Notes: a model not told the origin generated them from the letters alone. Numbered from the stretch's first letter, positions 1 to 10,007 are shown. The stretch is 64,000 nucleotides of DNA from Gimesia aquarii (GCF_007748195.1 NZ_CP037920.1:3473501-3537500); one strand, 5' to 3'. Translations and numbers: made by a program.

Positions 1-1
1 G

Positions 2-2062
2 ATCCGAAAAAATTTACCTCATGCAAGTGTGTCAGGCGGAGTGTCGAATGTGTCGTTCTCATTCCGGGGTAATAACCCGGTCCGCGAAGCCATTCATTCA
101 GTTTTCCTCTATCACGCAATTCGTGTTGGCATGAATATGGGTATTGTGAATGCCAGCCAATTGGCTGTTTATGATAACCTGCCTACAGAACTCAAAGACA
201 AAGTGGAAGACGTTATTCTGAATCGCACACCCGAGGGGACAGAAGCGCTGCTGGATATTGCAGAACGTTTTCGTGGAGATGGTTCGACTGGTTCTGCTAA
301 AACAGAAGATTTGTCATGGCGCGAGTTGCCTGTCCAAAAACGGATTGAACACGCACTAGTAAGGGGAATATCAACATATATTGTAGAAGATGCTGAGGAA
401 GCGCGCCAGGAGTTGAATCGACCGCTCGATGTCATTGAAGGTCCATTGATGGATGGAATGAATGTGGTGGGCGATTTGTTTGGGGCTGGTAAAATGTTTC
501 TGCCTCAAGTTGTGAAATCGGCACGTGTAATGAAACAGGCTGTTGCTTATTTACAACCTTTTATTGAGGAAGAAAAAGAAGAAGGAGACAGCCAATCAAA
601 CGGGCGGATTTTAATGGCAACGGTCAAAGGGGATGTTCACGATATTGGTAAAAATATCGTGGGTGTTGTTCTGCAATGTAATAACTTTGAAGTCATCGAT
701 CTGGGCGTTATGGTTCCTTGTGAGACGATTTTACAAACCGCACGTGAAAAGGAATGCGATATTATTGGACTTTCAGGGCTGATTACTCCCTCGCTGGATG
801 AAATGGTGACGGTGGCCAGTGAGCTCGAGAGGCAAGAGATGAATTTGCCTTTATTAATTGGGGGAGCAACAACATCCAAGGCACATACAGCGGTTAAGAT
901 TGACCCTCAGTATAATAGGAATCAGGTTGTGTACGTCCCCGATGCGTCTCGTGCTGTTGGTGTTGCGGCTTCGTTGATGTCAGATGAATTATACGATAAT
1001 TATGTGAAGCAGATTCAAGACGAGTACGTGACAGTTCGAGAACGGGTTGCCAACCGCAAGCCACAGGGAGCACCTGTTTCTTATGACGAAGCCATGAAAC
1101 AAGGCTTTCAAATTGATTGGGAGAATTACACACCTCCGGCTCCCACGTTTACAGGGACGAAAGTGCTTTACAATTATCCGTTAGAAAAATTGGTGGATTA
1201 TATTGACTGGACGCCATTTTTTATCAGTTGGGATCTTGTTGGGAAATATCCGAAGATTTTTGATGATGAAGTTGTAGGTGAAGCGGCACGCGAACTCTAT
1301 GCAAACGCACAGACAATGTTGAAGAAAATCATTGATGAGAAACTACTGACGGCACGTGCGGTGATTGGTTTCTGGCCCGCTAACCAGGTCAATGGAGAAG
1401 ATATTGAACTCTATGAGAATCAGAATCACAGTCAAGTGATTGCCCGATTGCATCATATTCGTCAGCAAGTTCGAAAAAGGGGGCAGGAAGAGAAACCCCT
1501 TATGTCACTGGCCGATTTTATTGCTCCTCAAGAGAGTAAAAAGACAGACTATATTGGTGGTTTTGTAGTTACTGCTGGCATCGGTGCTGAGGAGGTGGCA
1601 AAATCGTACGAACAGGAACATGATGATTATAGTAGTATTATGGTCAAAGCCTTGGCTGATCGGTTGGCAGAAGCGTTTGCCGAGCATTTGCACGAACGAG
1701 TTCGAAAAGAGTTCTGGGGTTATCATCCGGATGAGTCCCTGGAAAATCAGGATTTGATCAGAGAGGAGTATCGGGGAATCCGTCCTGCACCAGGTTATCC
1801 AGCCTGTCCGGACCATACTGAGAAGGATACGTTGTTTAAGTTGTTGAATGCAGAAGAGGAAATCGGAGTTAAACTAACAGAACACTTTGCTATGTACCCG
1901 GCAGCAGCAGTCTCTGGCTGGTATTTTTCTCATCCCGATTCGCGTTATTTCCATACGGGTAAAATTGACAAAGATCAATTGACGTCATTGGCAGAACGCA
2001 AAGGCATGAACATCGAAGAGATGACTCGCTGGTTACGTCCTGTGCTCATGGATGATAAATAA
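2..2062 (+). CDS. metH: Cobalamin-dependent methionine synthase, C-terminal part (5' end outside window)
   Basis: Transfers a methyl group from methyl-tetrahydrofolate via methylcobalamin to homocysteine, making methionine in the cytosol. The frame is open to the left edge, so the GTG at 29 is internal: the codons before it continue the end of the pterin-binding domain ([18 protein letters not shown]). Next come the cobalamin cap helices and the B12 domain with the cobalt-ligand motif DVHDIG (about 632-649), SGLI and GGATTSKAH. The reactivation domain binding S-adenosylmethionine ends the protein ([12 protein letters not shown] at about 1783-1815). About 687 residues are visible; full-length MetH is about 1,200, so the homocysteine domain and most of the pterin domain lie upstream. 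It converges on a cobalamin adenosyltransferase with 11 bp between stop codons. No defects are seen in the visible part. The identification is secure. Confidence 0.97.
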   Translation: MRKNLPHASVSGGVSNVSFSFRGNNPVREAIHSVFLYHAIRVGMNMGIVNASQLAVYDNLPTELKDKVEDVILNRTPEGTEALLDIAERFRGDGSTGSAKTEDLSWRELPVQKRIEHALVRGISTYIVEDAEEARQELNRPLDVIEGPLMDGMNVVGDLFGAGKMFLPQVVKSARVMKQAVAYLQPFIEEEKEEGDSQSNGRILMATVKGDVHDIGKNIVGVVLQCNNFEVIDLGVMVPCETILQTAREKECDIIGLSGLITPSLDEMVTVASELERQEMNLPLLIGGATTSKAHTAVKIDPQYNRNQVVYVPDASRAVGVAASLMSDELYDNYVKQIQDEYVTVRERVANRKPQGAPVSYDEAMKQGFQIDWENYTPPAPTFTGTKVLYNYPLEKLVDYIDWTPFFISWDLVGKYPKIFDDEVVGEAARELYANAQTMLKKIIDEKLLTARAVIGFWPANQVNGEDIELYENQNHSQVIARLHHIRQQVRKRGQEEKPLMSLADFIAPQESKKTDYIGGFVVTAGIGAEEVAKSYEQEHDDYSSIMVKALADRLAEAFAEHLHERVRKEFWGYHPDESLENQDLIREEYRGIRPAPGYPACPDHTEKDTLFKLLNAEEEIGVKLTEHFAMYPAAAVSGWYFSHPDSRYFHTGKIDKDQLTSLAERKGMNIEEMTRWLRPVLMDDK

Positions 2063-2073
2063 TTATAAGTTTG

Positions 2074-2730
2074 TTATTTTGTTTCCTGTATTTGAATGCC
2101 TCTTTCATGTTCCTGATTGGGTTCCCATTTTTTTGTGATTTCATCAGTTGTTAGCTGGTCTTCAGACTGAAGTATTCTGCCCAGAACAAACCAGAAATCG
2201 GAAAGTCGATTCAGGTAGAGCGTCACCGCGGGATTGATCGCCTCTTCAATGTCCCATACCAAAGTCTCAGCTTGTCTGATCGTCGTTCGAATATCGTGAG
2301 CCAGTAAAACGCGCAAGCTGCCTTGAGGTAAAATGAACGAATCCAGCGGTTCCAGAGTCGGAGTGAGTTTTGAGATCAGTTTCGTGATTTCTTCTGCTTT
2401 TTCGACAGGGAAGCGTACGATGGTCTCTTCTGATTTGATAGGAGTGCTCAAGTCCGAACCGAGGTCATACATCTCCTGTTGAAATGAATTTGCAAGTTGT
2501 TCCAGATTGAGCACACAGACTCCTTCTTCTGGAAGAGAGAGTTTTAATTGGTCTTGTCTACATTCATGAATGAAAAAACCTAGCTTTACAGATATAGTCT
2601 CAATCAGTGCCAGAGCTTTGATTCGAGTAGAAGCCTTAGATACGCGAGAACTATCGTTTAAATAGGTTTCCCCCTGATCACCAGTTTTTGTTACGATCAT
2701 ATTCAAATGAACTTTGCCTCGTTCTGACAT
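2074..2730 (-). CDS. PduO-type ATP:cob(I)alamin adenosyltransferase
   Basis: Predicted to transfer the adenosyl group of ATP to cob(I)alamin, giving coenzyme B12. The N-terminal ATP-binding signature TKTGDQGETYL is clear. Near the C-terminus IRTTIRQAE keeps the R-x3-R-x2-E spacing of the family's active-site helix, followed by the family ending INPAVTLYLNRLSDFWFVLGR-like segment (residues about 165-188). The usual internal motif resembling GTVDELNS is replaced by ALIETISVK, and the region around residues 70-110 is longer and more divergent than in typical PduO proteins. The 218-residue length is slightly above the usual 180-200. The start is ATG at 2730; an internal ATG ten codons later directly precedes the signature and is an alternative. 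The neighbouring metH also uses a cobalamin, which supports the assignment but does not prove a shared pathway. Confidence 0.85.
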   Translation of the reverse strand: MSERGKVHLNMIVTKTGDQGETYLNDSSRVSKASTRIKALALIETISVKLGFFIHECRQDQLKLSLPEEGVCVLNLEQLANSFQQEMYDLGSDLSTPIKSEETIVRFPVEKAEEITKLISKLTPTLEPLDSFILPQGSLRVLLAHDIRTTIRQAETLVWDIEEAINPAVTLYLNRLSDFWFVLGRILQSEDQLTTDEITKKWEPNQEHERGIQIQETK

Positions 2731-2965
2731 TGTCTACATCCTCATTTTTTCTGAGTTTATTGGCTAAGTGAATCGTAATAAGAATACTGCTTGAACTCGA
2801 ATCAGCACCCCATATTTCAAATGATAGTAGAGATCATCTAAAAAAAGAGGGAATTATTTTTTCGATATTTGAGCAATTGTCAAAAAATTTCTTCTGGTTT
2901 GAATTTTCAACGAAACTATAGGTAAAGACAGCGTTTTTCAGTCAAAGTCTAGATCAATATGAGAC

Positions 2966-2994
2966 TTTACAAGCTTGGAAAGAGTCTATATACT
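2966..2994 (+). promoter_or_regulatory. Sigma-70-type promoter of tRNA-Ser
   Basis: TTTACA (2966-2971), 17 bp, then TATACT (2989-2994); each hexamer differs from consensus at one base. Transcription would start near 3001, leaving a leader of about 34 nt before the tRNA. Apart from this promoter, 2731-3034 is AT-rich and shows no gene. Confidence 0.7.
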
Positions 2995-3034
2995 TTCGTC
3001 CGAAGCCCTGATTCTTATGGAGTTTCTGGCTTTT

Positions 3035-3119
<85 letters not shown>

Positions 3120-3183
3120 TTTACTTTTACACATTCTTTTTATTTTAAATGAGTGTTGTAAAATAAGTTGCGTCCGCGAACCT

Positions 3184-3218
3184 GATTGGCACCGTTGAAC
3201 TATGCCAATCAAATTTTT
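3184..3218 (+). terminator. Probable terminator downstream of tRNA-Ser
   Basis: GATTGGCA (3184-3191) and TGCCAATC (3203-3210) form a perfect 8-bp stem with an 11-nt loop, followed by AAATTTTT. It is the first hairpin with a T run after the tRNA. Confidence 0.6.
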
Positions 3219-3345
3219 AGCGAGAAGAACTTTAGTTACTTTTCTTAGCACTGCTGGGGTTGATGTCTCCAGTTTTAGTAAAAAATTCCCACACTCAACA
3301 TGAGTTGAAACTGCTGCTTCCTGGTTGACTAATGCGGGCCATTTG

Positions 3346-3828
3346 TCATTGTGATTCTCCGTCAGCCAGATGGTAATAACGATGCACTAGCTTCTCTCCG
3401 GTATCCAAGCCACTTCTAAGGATACGTTCTGCGATCCCAGCGTTGGCACAGACAGAGCAAAAGTAATGTCGAAGTGAGTGCCGCCGACCATCGGTCGTGT
3501 GTGTTAATGTTTCAAGCACATTCCTCAGATCGGCATGACTCAGAAATAATCGGCTATAACCAGACTTGGTAGAACGCCACTCACGCGAACTTTGTGGACG
3601 ACTTGTACTTTCATCACTCAAAGTGATCATGCCTCTGTTGAGATCAATGTCAGACCAGTGGAGGTCAGCCAACTCGCTGATGCCGAGCCCTGTTGTCGAT
3701 AGCGCGAGTACCGCTGATCGTAACCAAATCAATGTAGTTGCTTCACTGTCTTTCAAGATTACCTCAACCTCTTTAGGACGCCAGCAGTGAGTGAAAACTG
3801 TTTTTCTCGATACTGAATTTCTCTGCAC
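3346..3828 (-). pseudogene. Decayed tyrosine recombinase (phage-integrase family), catalytic-domain remnant
   Basis: A 160-residue open frame reads as the C-terminal catalytic domain of a tyrosine recombinase. ALSTTGLGISELADLHWSD matches box I, but the catalytic Arg position (usually TGLRISEL) is Gly. HSLRHYF is the HxxR box, and VHRYYHL carries the nucleophile Tyr. Between the beta strands and HSLRH the family normally has about 60 more residues; here TTDGR runs straight into RHSLRH, which looks like an internal deletion. The usual LGH before the Tyr box is also lost (GLDTGEK). No N-terminal DNA-binding domain can be read upstream. I infer an inactive remnant of an integrated element, perhaps one that used the tRNA-Ser gene, although no duplicated tRNA end was found. 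It could also encode an unrelated short protein, but the motif order makes that unlikely. Confidence 0.7.
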
Positions 3829-4090
3829 CTGCGAATCTGAGTACTATAAAACCCACTGGTTTCAGCAAGATTTCTATTGGAAGCGCAAAAACAACTTCCC
3901 GATCTTCACTACTTTTTGTACCCAAAATGACCCGATTAGCGACAAAATCAGACCACAATTGGCCACGAATTAACCAACTCTCAGACAAAACTGCGCAAAT
4001 CATATGCTTGCCTACCTCGCCTCGTTTGTAAGGGTTGCCGAAACTCAACCAACAAACCCTCCACCAACGAGAACACAAATGCAACAAGAT
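3829..4090. other. Intergenic, no supported gene
   Basis: Short open frames occur on both strands but none has a ribosome-binding site, recognisable motif or consistent composition. The stretch probably belongs to the same decayed element as the recombinase remnant. Confidence 0.5.
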
Positions 4091-4274
4091 GAACACCAAA
4101 CACCACATCCCCGAACTCCTTTCCCGGACAATCAAAAAAAATCAATGTTCGAACGGATCGAACCATCTTCATACAGACAAAATAAATCCCGAGCGAAAAA
4201 GATTCTACCCGATATCACCCAGCAACGCGGAGATGAAAATCGGTCAGTGGTGATGTAAGAGCAGTGAGCGGAAT
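4091..4274 (+). repeat. Interspersed ~184-bp repeat, copy 1
   Basis: Aligns with 9691-9873 in the same orientation with essentially one 1-base gap. The best blocks are CCAAACACCACATC, GACAATCAAA, CGAAAAAGATTCTA, GATATCAC and GCAGTGAGCG; the central 50 bp are more diverged. No terminal inverted repeats or flanking duplications are obvious. On the minus strand both copies can be read as a short frame beginning MWCL and containing LH, but neither is a convincing gene. The two copies lie on either side of the 4926-9611 gene block. Confidence 0.75.
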
Positions 4275-4392
4275 TTCATGGGAGGATGACGTGAAAAAAG
4301 AGGTCGAAGAGTTCTTTGGCTTTCAAAAGACCAGGCCAGAATGACATTCCCTCCATACCAGAATAAAAAAAGGAATTTTAGCGTAGTCTATA

Positions 4393-4417
4393 AAGCAACA
4401 TTAAATGGACCTGACAC
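4393..4417 (+). repeat. 25-bp interspersed repeat ending GGACCTGACAC, copy 1
   Basis: Matches 11037-11061 with one mismatch (AAGCAACA(T/A)TAAATGG then ACCTGACAC). The second copy is one arm of an inverted-repeat element. Here no inverted partner was found, so this may be a solitary end. Confidence 0.6.
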
Positions 4418-4925
4418 TGACACTTTTTTCTTTCTAGTTTGTTGATGCAGATGAGCTGAAATAACGTCGACGGCAAAAAATAAACACAGTGTTTGGAGTA
4501 GGTAGCTGAATTCTTTAGTTATTTTCTGCCTTCGACGACTGTGTGTGATCACAATTCTATTTTCTTTCACATAAGCCAGGCCTCGATTCAAGTGATCTTT
4601 CCAACGCAGCTACTTCAAAGTGGAATAAAAGTTTGTTGGCTTTGTTCATATCAATCCCGCAGACCGAGTAAGGTACACTGTGTTCAAAAGAATAATAGGT
4701 AAACTGATTGGATTAGGATGTTTTGAAGAGCAAAACAGATAGCTTTCTTAATGAAATTAAGATTTGTTTAATCCTCAATTACTAGCGAGAAAATCAGTTT
4801 TAATAAAATTCTTCTATACGATTATAATTAAATTGTATTTTATTTTAATCAATTGTATATTAATAAACTCTTGTATTAAGTAATTTTAGAACACTTGGAC
4901 TAATTTATTTTTAGAAGGGTGAATT
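4418..4925. other. Intergenic leader of the DUF1559 gene, with a strongly AT-rich stretch
   Basis: From about 4740 to 4910 the sequence is almost only A and T with scattered G or C, far below the roughly 45-50% GC of its surroundings. Several TATAAT-like hexamers occur, so a promoter for the gene at 4926 is likely here, but no single -35/-10 pair stands out. The open frame on the minus strand at 4388-4591 has no support. Confidence 0.45.
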
Positions 4926-5960
4926 ATGAGAAACAAGCTATATTTGAGGGAAAAACCACATCTTTGTGGCTTCACTTTGATTGAATTGTTGGTCGTAATA
5001 GCGATCATTGCGATTTTGATTGCTTTGTTGTTGCCAGCAGTCCAGCAGGCCCGCGAGGCAGCAAGGCGGACTCAATGCAAAAACAACCTGAAACAAATTG
5101 GTTTGGCGCTGCACAACTACCACGATGCGCACAATGCGTTTCCCCAGGTTGCGACCTGGGGACGGTGGAACGGTTCGGCTTATGCAGCGTATCACCACAC
5201 AGGGATCGCCGCGATTCTACCGTATCTCGACCAGGCTCCATTATACAATCAGATCGACTTTAATCTTCCTGCTTGGGGACAACCTCACCTGGAGAGACAA
5301 CTTCCTGCCTTGCGCTGTCCTACTGATACACCGGGCTTTGATACACCAGGTTCGACGCATGGAGTGGCCGTGACCAATTATGCATTTGCACACGGCTACG
5401 ATTGGTGGTCGCGGGGCCGGCTTCACCGACAGGGCGGTACGGAGATTTGGTCCGGAGGTATTTTTACACCGCAAGCCTCCAGCCGAATCAAGGATATCAT
5501 TGACGGGACTTCCAATACAGTGGCGGTCGGTGAGACCAGCACGTTGGGCTTTAAGGCCAATATCGTCAACGGTGTCAATCAAACACCACAACACACATGC
5601 GGGACGGGCGTGATACGACAAGGGGCGGGAGAATCAGTCTTTCGTGCTGCTTTTGTGGCTGGTTCATTCACGGATGCGATGCATGCCGGAGGGCAGGACC
5701 TGAATGGTCAGGTCTACGTTAATCCGGATGGTAGTGCGATTAGCGGGTGGTTCCGTGCAGGCCCACACTTACTGGCGCCTCACTTTCAAAGTTCGTGGGG
5801 AATTAATACAGATTGGCCCGGCGCCAGTAGTCAGCATGTAGGGGGCATACAAGTAACAATGGCAGACGGTGCAGTGCGGTTCGTGAGTGAAAATATAGAC
5901 TGGTTGGTTTGGAACGGTCTAAATACCTCCCATAACTCTGAAATTATTGGAGAATTTTAA
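4926..5960 (+). CDS. DUF1559 pseudopilin-like protein
   Basis: A 344-residue protein of the large planctomycete DUF1559 family, of unknown function. The N-terminus is a class III (type IV pilin-like) signal: basic n-region, cleavage expected between Gly15 and Phe16 in [18 protein letters not shown], with Glu at +5, then a hydrophobic helix and [20 protein letters not shown]. The C-terminus has the typical H-X-G-G and [14 protein letters not shown] motif (residues about 305-325). It is expected to be processed by a prepilin peptidase and held in a membrane or an assembled filament. AAGGG lies six bases before the ATG. A lipoprotein gene follows after two bases, so the two are probably cotranscribed, ending at the hairpin at 6516. 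The domain call is secure; the biological role is not known. Confidence 0.93.
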   Translation: MRNKLYLREKPHLCGFTLIELLVVIAIIAILIALLLPAVQQAREAARRTQCKNNLKQIGLALHNYHDAHNAFPQVATWGRWNGSAYAAYHHTGIAAILPYLDQAPLYNQIDFNLPAWGQPHLERQLPALRCPTDTPGFDTPGSTHGVAVTNYAFAHGYDWWSRGRLHRQGGTEIWSGGIFTPQASSRIKDIIDGTSNTVAVGETSTLGFKANIVNGVNQTPQHTCGTGVIRQGAGESVFRAAFVAGSFTDAMHAGGQDLNGQVYVNPDGSAISGWFRAGPHLLAPHFQSSWGINTDWPGASSQHVGGIQVTMADGAVRFVSENIDWLVWNGLNTSHNSEIIGEF

Positions 5961-5962
5961 CA

Positions 5963-6457
5963 ATGCGATTCACCTATATGTTAATGGCTATGTTTGTGGC
6001 AGGTTGTGGCGGCGGCGATGACAGACTTGAGGTTTACCCGACCACAGGACAGTTACTACTGGATGAGAAACCATTCGGTCCAACACAGGTTTTATTGGTT
6101 CCGTTAGGTACATCAGGAAAATCTGATGAGAAGACAGGGAAGTCTGTAGCTGGGACAGTTGACGAATCAGGCAAGATGTCCTTCACAACCTATGAGGGGG
6201 GAGATGGCATTCCAGCTGGAGAGTATCGTGTGGCCGTTGGACTTTCGATGACTAAGCCCCCACGCCCTTTCCCGGCCGTTTATCGAAATATGAAAGACAG
6301 TCCGCTCAAGGTAACAATTACCGAGCAGGAATTAAATGAACTGACCGTACAGATGGATTCGTCGGCTGGTCCGATGGTGAAACCACCTTCCTTCGGAGGA
6401 GCGGCGATGAGTAAATCGCTCCAGGATCCGGCCTTTTCGGCGGGAGCGCAACAGTAG
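5963..6457 (+). CDS. Small lipoprotein paired with DUF1559 protein
   Basis: A 164-residue predicted lipoprotein with signal MRFTYMLMAMF and lipobox VAGC (Cys15), followed by a GGGDD linker that may act as a flexible tether. The mature part, including YPTTGQLLLDEKPFGPTQV and an AGEYRV motif, resembles the carboxypeptidase-regulatory-like beta-sandwich lipoproteins that commonly follow DUF1559 genes in planctomycetes. That comparison is from memory, not from a search. It starts two bases after the DUF1559 stop codon, so translational coupling is likely. The C-terminus is low-complexity (GGAAMSKSLQDPAFSAGAQQ). It probably sits on the periplasmic face of a membrane; no enzymatic motif is visible. 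Confidence 0.85.
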   Translation: MRFTYMLMAMFVAGCGGGDDRLEVYPTTGQLLLDEKPFGPTQVLLVPLGTSGKSDEKTGKSVAGTVDESGKMSFTTYEGGDGIPAGEYRVAVGLSMTKPPRPFPAVYRNMKDSPLKVTITEQELNELTVQMDSSAGPMVKPPSFGGAAMSKSLQDPAFSAGAQQ

Positions 6458-6515
6458 TCGGGTTTGAAATAACTATTTCGCTTTGTATGTTCCCAAAATT
6501 CATTTTCTCAATTGA

Positions 6516-6543
6516 CGGTCAGTCAGTGTATGCTGACTGACCG
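6516..6543 (+). terminator. Hairpin terminator after the DUF1559-lipoprotein pair
   Basis: CGGTCAGTCAG (6516-6526) and CTGACTGACCG (6533-6543) form a perfect 11-bp stem with a 6-nt loop. The T run after it is weak (CTTTGTATG), so efficiency is uncertain. It separates this operon from the gene at 6684. Confidence 0.65.
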
Positions 6544-6683
6544 CTTTGTATGACCATAATTGAGATAGGACGTTGCCGCTGCCTGGGGAGCATAAAAATT
6601 CGTAAAGCAATGATTTCACAAAGAGAAGATTTTCAATCCATCTCATAAAGGCTTTTGTTACAAGCACTGAGAGAAGATTTGCA

Positions 6684-9611
6684 ATGAAATATTCCTCGTT
6701 TTCTGATAAACGCTTGCTTCTTCTGCCAGTAGCAGCATTAGCGTTTTTTATTGCTTGGTGGAAGGCCGGATCGGAGAATGTAAACGTTGAACAACAATTT
6801 CGTGAAGTTCAGATAGCAATCGAGCGAAATGACATTGAAGAAGCGCTGGATCTGTTAGACAACATTCTTGAGCGTAGTCCGAACCACAGTCAGGCCTTAT
6901 TATATCGCGGTCAGTTACGGAGAGACGCGGGAAACCTGGCAGGAGCAAGTAGTGATTGGAAAAGTGTGCCGGATCATCCACCAATGACTGGTGGCGTTGC
7001 TCGTTATTTGGAGGCTACCATATTATTGGAGAAGGGAAAGGCACGTCTTGCTGAACAGAAACTTCTGCGTGCTGTTGAGTTACATCCAAGTTATCCTCAA
7101 CCGAATCGAAGGCTGCTCGAATTGTATATCGTCCAGGGACGAAGAGATGATGTGCATCAGCAGCTCACTCGGATTGCACAATCCCGAGCGTTGGCAATTG
7201 ACGAACTGGTCTTCCGATTCGTCGCTCCGGAACGAGCGACGGTACCTGCCGCTGGCTCGGAACTAATGCGTTCCTATATTGCCGCAGATCCTGAAGATCA
7301 AGACAGCAAGCTGGCGCTGGTCCGATATCTTCTTGAGGAAGAAAAGTATTCTGAAGCCGATGACATCCTGCAACCACTGATAGTCGCGGATCCACAGGAC
7401 GAACGAGCCGTCGGCCTACTGGTTGAGATCCTGCTAAAACAAGGTAAGACACAGCACGCCGGGGAGATCCTTTCAAAATACTATCGAAGAAAGCCTTCAC
7501 CGGAATTTTCGAAAAGCGTGGGTTACAATGCTGCGGAAGTGGAGGATTGGGCCACAGCCGCAAAGCATTATTTGTATGTGGCCCAAGAGCGACCGGAGGA
7601 TACGGGTTCATTATATCGTTTGGGTCAAGTATTGCAGCGTCTGGAATGCGATGTGGAAGCTCAGCAATGTCTGAGGCAGGCCAAACTAATGGACCGTCTA
7701 CAGCGCCAGGCTTTGCGGCTCGTCTGGGGAAGTCGGGATAAAGTAGACCTGATGGTTCCAATTGCTCTCGAAGTAGGAGACCTGTTAGCACAGTTGGGAC
7801 GTCGTACTGAAGCACTACTCTGGTATGAACAGATTCTCGCTGTTCGTCCAGGTTATGAACCTGCACTGGCTGGATTACGTAAGATTACAGAGAATCCCGA
7901 ACATCCTGAGACTCAACCGTATCGGTCCGAGCGATTGTTATCGAAAATCTCCAAGCTTGAACTAACAAACTTTCTATCCGATGAAGCCTCTTTAACAGTT
8001 TCGCCGTTGACTGACAGATCGACTTCGATTCGTCTAAGTGATGTGCATGCTGAGGCTGGAGTGGATTATCAATTTATTGGTCGGTCCAAGTTCAAATATC
8101 CGCCAGAGAGCACCAGTGGCGGGGTGGGGGTGCTTGACTATGATCAGGATGGATGGCCTGATCTCTACTTTCCTCAGGGTTGTCGACTACCGTACAATCC
8201 CGATGATTTTACCTATCTCGACCGTCTCTATCGAAATAGAGGAGATGGGACGTTCGAAGATGTCACGGAAAGAGTCGGATTGCGTGAAAATCGATACGGG
8301 CAGGGCATCACGGCAGGCGACTATAACAGCGACGGTTTTCCGGATTTAGTTGTTGTGAACTTTGGGCGGAACACCTTTCTCCTCAACAACGGCGATGGAT
8401 CGTTTACTGACATCACCAATCAAGTCGGACTGACCGATGAGGTGATGAGTTCCAGCGCGGCTTTTGCAGATCTCGACAGAGACGGGTTACTTGATTTGTA
8501 CGTGGTGAACTATCTCGATTCGATAAAAATTTGTCATAGCCCCGACGGAACGTACAGTTCCTGCAACCCTTCCAATTTTGAGGGTGAACAGGACCGGCTG
8601 TACCACAATCGGGGTGACGGAACGTTTGAAGACATTACCAGTGAGTCTGGAATCGTCGTCCCGGACGGCAAAGGTCTGGGGATCATCATTGCGGACCTGA
8701 ACGAGGATGGTTTACCCGACGTTTACGTTGCCAATGATACAACACCTAATTTTCTATTTCGAAATCTGGGAGCTGAGGACGGAATTCGGTTTGTGGAAGA
8801 AGGGTTGCTTTCCGGTGTGGCGCTTAGCGGAGACGGACGCTCAGAGGCGGGCATGGGTGTTGCCTGCGCGGATCTGGATGGAAACGGTGCGCTCGATTTG
8901 TATGTAACCAACTTTTATCAGGAGACGAACACCCTGTATCTCAACCAGGGAAGCGGCGACTTTCTCGATTCGACCCGATTAGCAGGATTAGCAAAGCCAA
9001 CGCATTCGCAACTTGGCTTCGGGACCCAGGCAGTCGATTTGAACCTTGATGGTTTACCTGAGTTGTTCGTTGCCAACGGCCATATTGACGATTTCGGATT
9101 TCGTGGGGAGCCCTGGAAAATGCATCCGCAATTATTTGAGAACGTCGGTGAGGGAAAGTTTACCGATGTTTCAAGTCAATCTGGAAATTACTTTCAGCAA
9201 AAATATCTTGGACGTGGTGTGGCACGTCTCGATTGGAATCGCGATGGTCGCCCGGATTTATTTGTAGTTCATCAGGATAGTCCTGTCGCTCTCTTGAAGA
9301 ATGAGACTTCAAACGTCGGCAATGGTGTCGTGATCGAGTTGCATGGAGTGAAGTCAAACCGTGATGCAGTGGGAGCGCGATTACGTGTGACCGCAGACGG
9401 ACTGACACAAGTGCTCGAAGTCTGTGGTGGCGATGGTTTTTTTTGTGTGAACGAACGTCGTCAGTTTGTAGGTGTTGGGAATGCTTCCCACATCGATGAG
9501 TTGGAAATTATCTGGCCTAATGGAAACCGGGAAACACACACTCAATTACCTACCCATGCGAAGTTGGTATTTATCGAAGGGAAAAGCCCACTCGTGATGA
9601 GGGATCAGTAA
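6684..9611 (+). CDS. TPR / FG-GAP (VCBS) / ASPIC-UnbV protein
   Basis: A 975-residue envelope or exported protein with an N-terminal hydrophobic segment (residues about 11-26) acting as signal or anchor. Residues about 30-410 are tetratricopeptide-like helical repeats (EEALDLLDNILERSPNHSQA is typical). From about 475 to 870 there are seven calcium-binding FG-GAP/VCBS motifs of the form D-x-D/N-x-D-G-x-x-D-L, for example DYDQDGWPDLY and DLDRDGLLDLYVV, which would fold as a beta-propeller. The end (about 878-955) is an ASPIC/UnbV domain, with SNRDAVGARLRV and ELEIIWPNG. The family is abundant in planctomycetes and resembles CRTAC1; its function is unknown. It has its own upstream gap of 226 bp after a terminator, so it is probably transcribed separately from the DUF1559 pair. 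A repeat copy begins 80 bp after its stop. Confidence 0.93.
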   Translation: MKYSSFSDKRLLLLPVAALAFFIAWWKAGSENVNVEQQFREVQIAIERNDIEEALDLLDNILERSPNHSQALLYRGQLRRDAGNLAGASSDWKSVPDHPPMTGGVARYLEATILLEKGKARLAEQKLLRAVELHPSYPQPNRRLLELYIVQGRRDDVHQQLTRIAQSRALAIDELVFRFVAPERATVPAAGSELMRSYIAADPEDQDSKLALVRYLLEEEKYSEADDILQPLIVADPQDERAVGLLVEILLKQGKTQHAGEILSKYYRRKPSPEFSKSVGYNAAEVEDWATAAKHYLYVAQERPEDTGSLYRLGQVLQRLECDVEAQQCLRQAKLMDRLQRQALRLVWGSRDKVDLMVPIALEVGDLLAQLGRRTEALLWYEQILAVRPGYEPALAGLRKITENPEHPETQPYRSERLLSKISKLELTNFLSDEASLTVSPLTDRSTSIRLSDVHAEAGVDYQFIGRSKFKYPPESTSGGVGVLDYDQDGWPDLYFPQGCRLPYNPDDFTYLDRLYRNRGDGTFEDVTERVGLRENRYGQGITAGDYNSDGFPDLVVVNFGRNTFLLNNGDGSFTDITNQVGLTDEVMSSSAAFADLDRDGLLDLYVVNYLDSIKICHSPDGTYSSCNPSNFEGEQDRLYHNRGDGTFEDITSESGIVVPDGKGLGIIIADLNEDGLPDVYVANDTTPNFLFRNLGAEDGIRFVEEGLLSGVALSGDGRSEAGMGVACADLDGNGALDLYVTNFYQETNTLYLNQGSGDFLDSTRLAGLAKPTHSQLGFGTQAVDLNLDGLPELFVANGHIDDFGFRGEPWKMHPQLFENVGEGKFTDVSSQSGNYFQQKYLGRGVARLDWNRDGRPDLFVVHQDSPVALLKNETSNVGNGVVIELHGVKSNRDAVGARLRVTADGLTQVLEVCGGDGFFCVNERRQFVGVGNASHIDELEIIWPNGNRETHTQLPTHAKLVFIEGKSPLVMRDQ

Positions 9612-9690
9612 GTTCTCGCACTGGAAACACTTTTACAATAAGCTGCTAAAACAAACCGAGGTACAAATCCAAAAACATGTGTAAAAACGC

Positions 9691-9873
9691 GAAACCCAAA
9701 CACCACATCAAAGAATTCCCTTTCCAGACAATCAAATAAAAATTACCGCGCAGAAAGAACAAACACTCGCACAACGAAAAACAAACCCCGCCCGAAAAAG
9801 ATTCTATCTGATATCACTGGCCCGTGCAGAGATAAAAATCCAGCAGTGGTGTTGAAAGTGCAGTGAGCGAAAT
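9691..9873 (+). repeat. Interspersed ~184-bp repeat, copy 2
   Basis: Second, directly oriented copy of the repeat at 4091-4274, about 5.6 kb downstream. The rest of the 9612-10007 gap holds no supported gene; 9874-10000 contains short self-complementary patches but no convincing structure. Confidence 0.75.
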
Positions 9874-10007
9874 GGTCAACAACAAGGGTAGCCTATAGAG
9901 AAAGTCTGCGTAGGGCATCATTTCGTCGAGGGAAAACGACTCGTCTAGCGTCCGTCGCCGGTTTTTAGCACAAGACGGACAAGAAAATGGAAAAAATCAC
10001 TGCGCGA

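Noticed and set aside
3773-4172. Frames of 60-120 codons on both strands around 3.8-4.2 kb
   Set aside because: They overlap the recombinase remnant and the repeat, disagree between the two repeat copies, and lack start signals.
4388-4591. 67-residue minus-strand frame
   Set aside because: No ribosome-binding site; its end is coded by the 25-bp repeat and no motif is visible.
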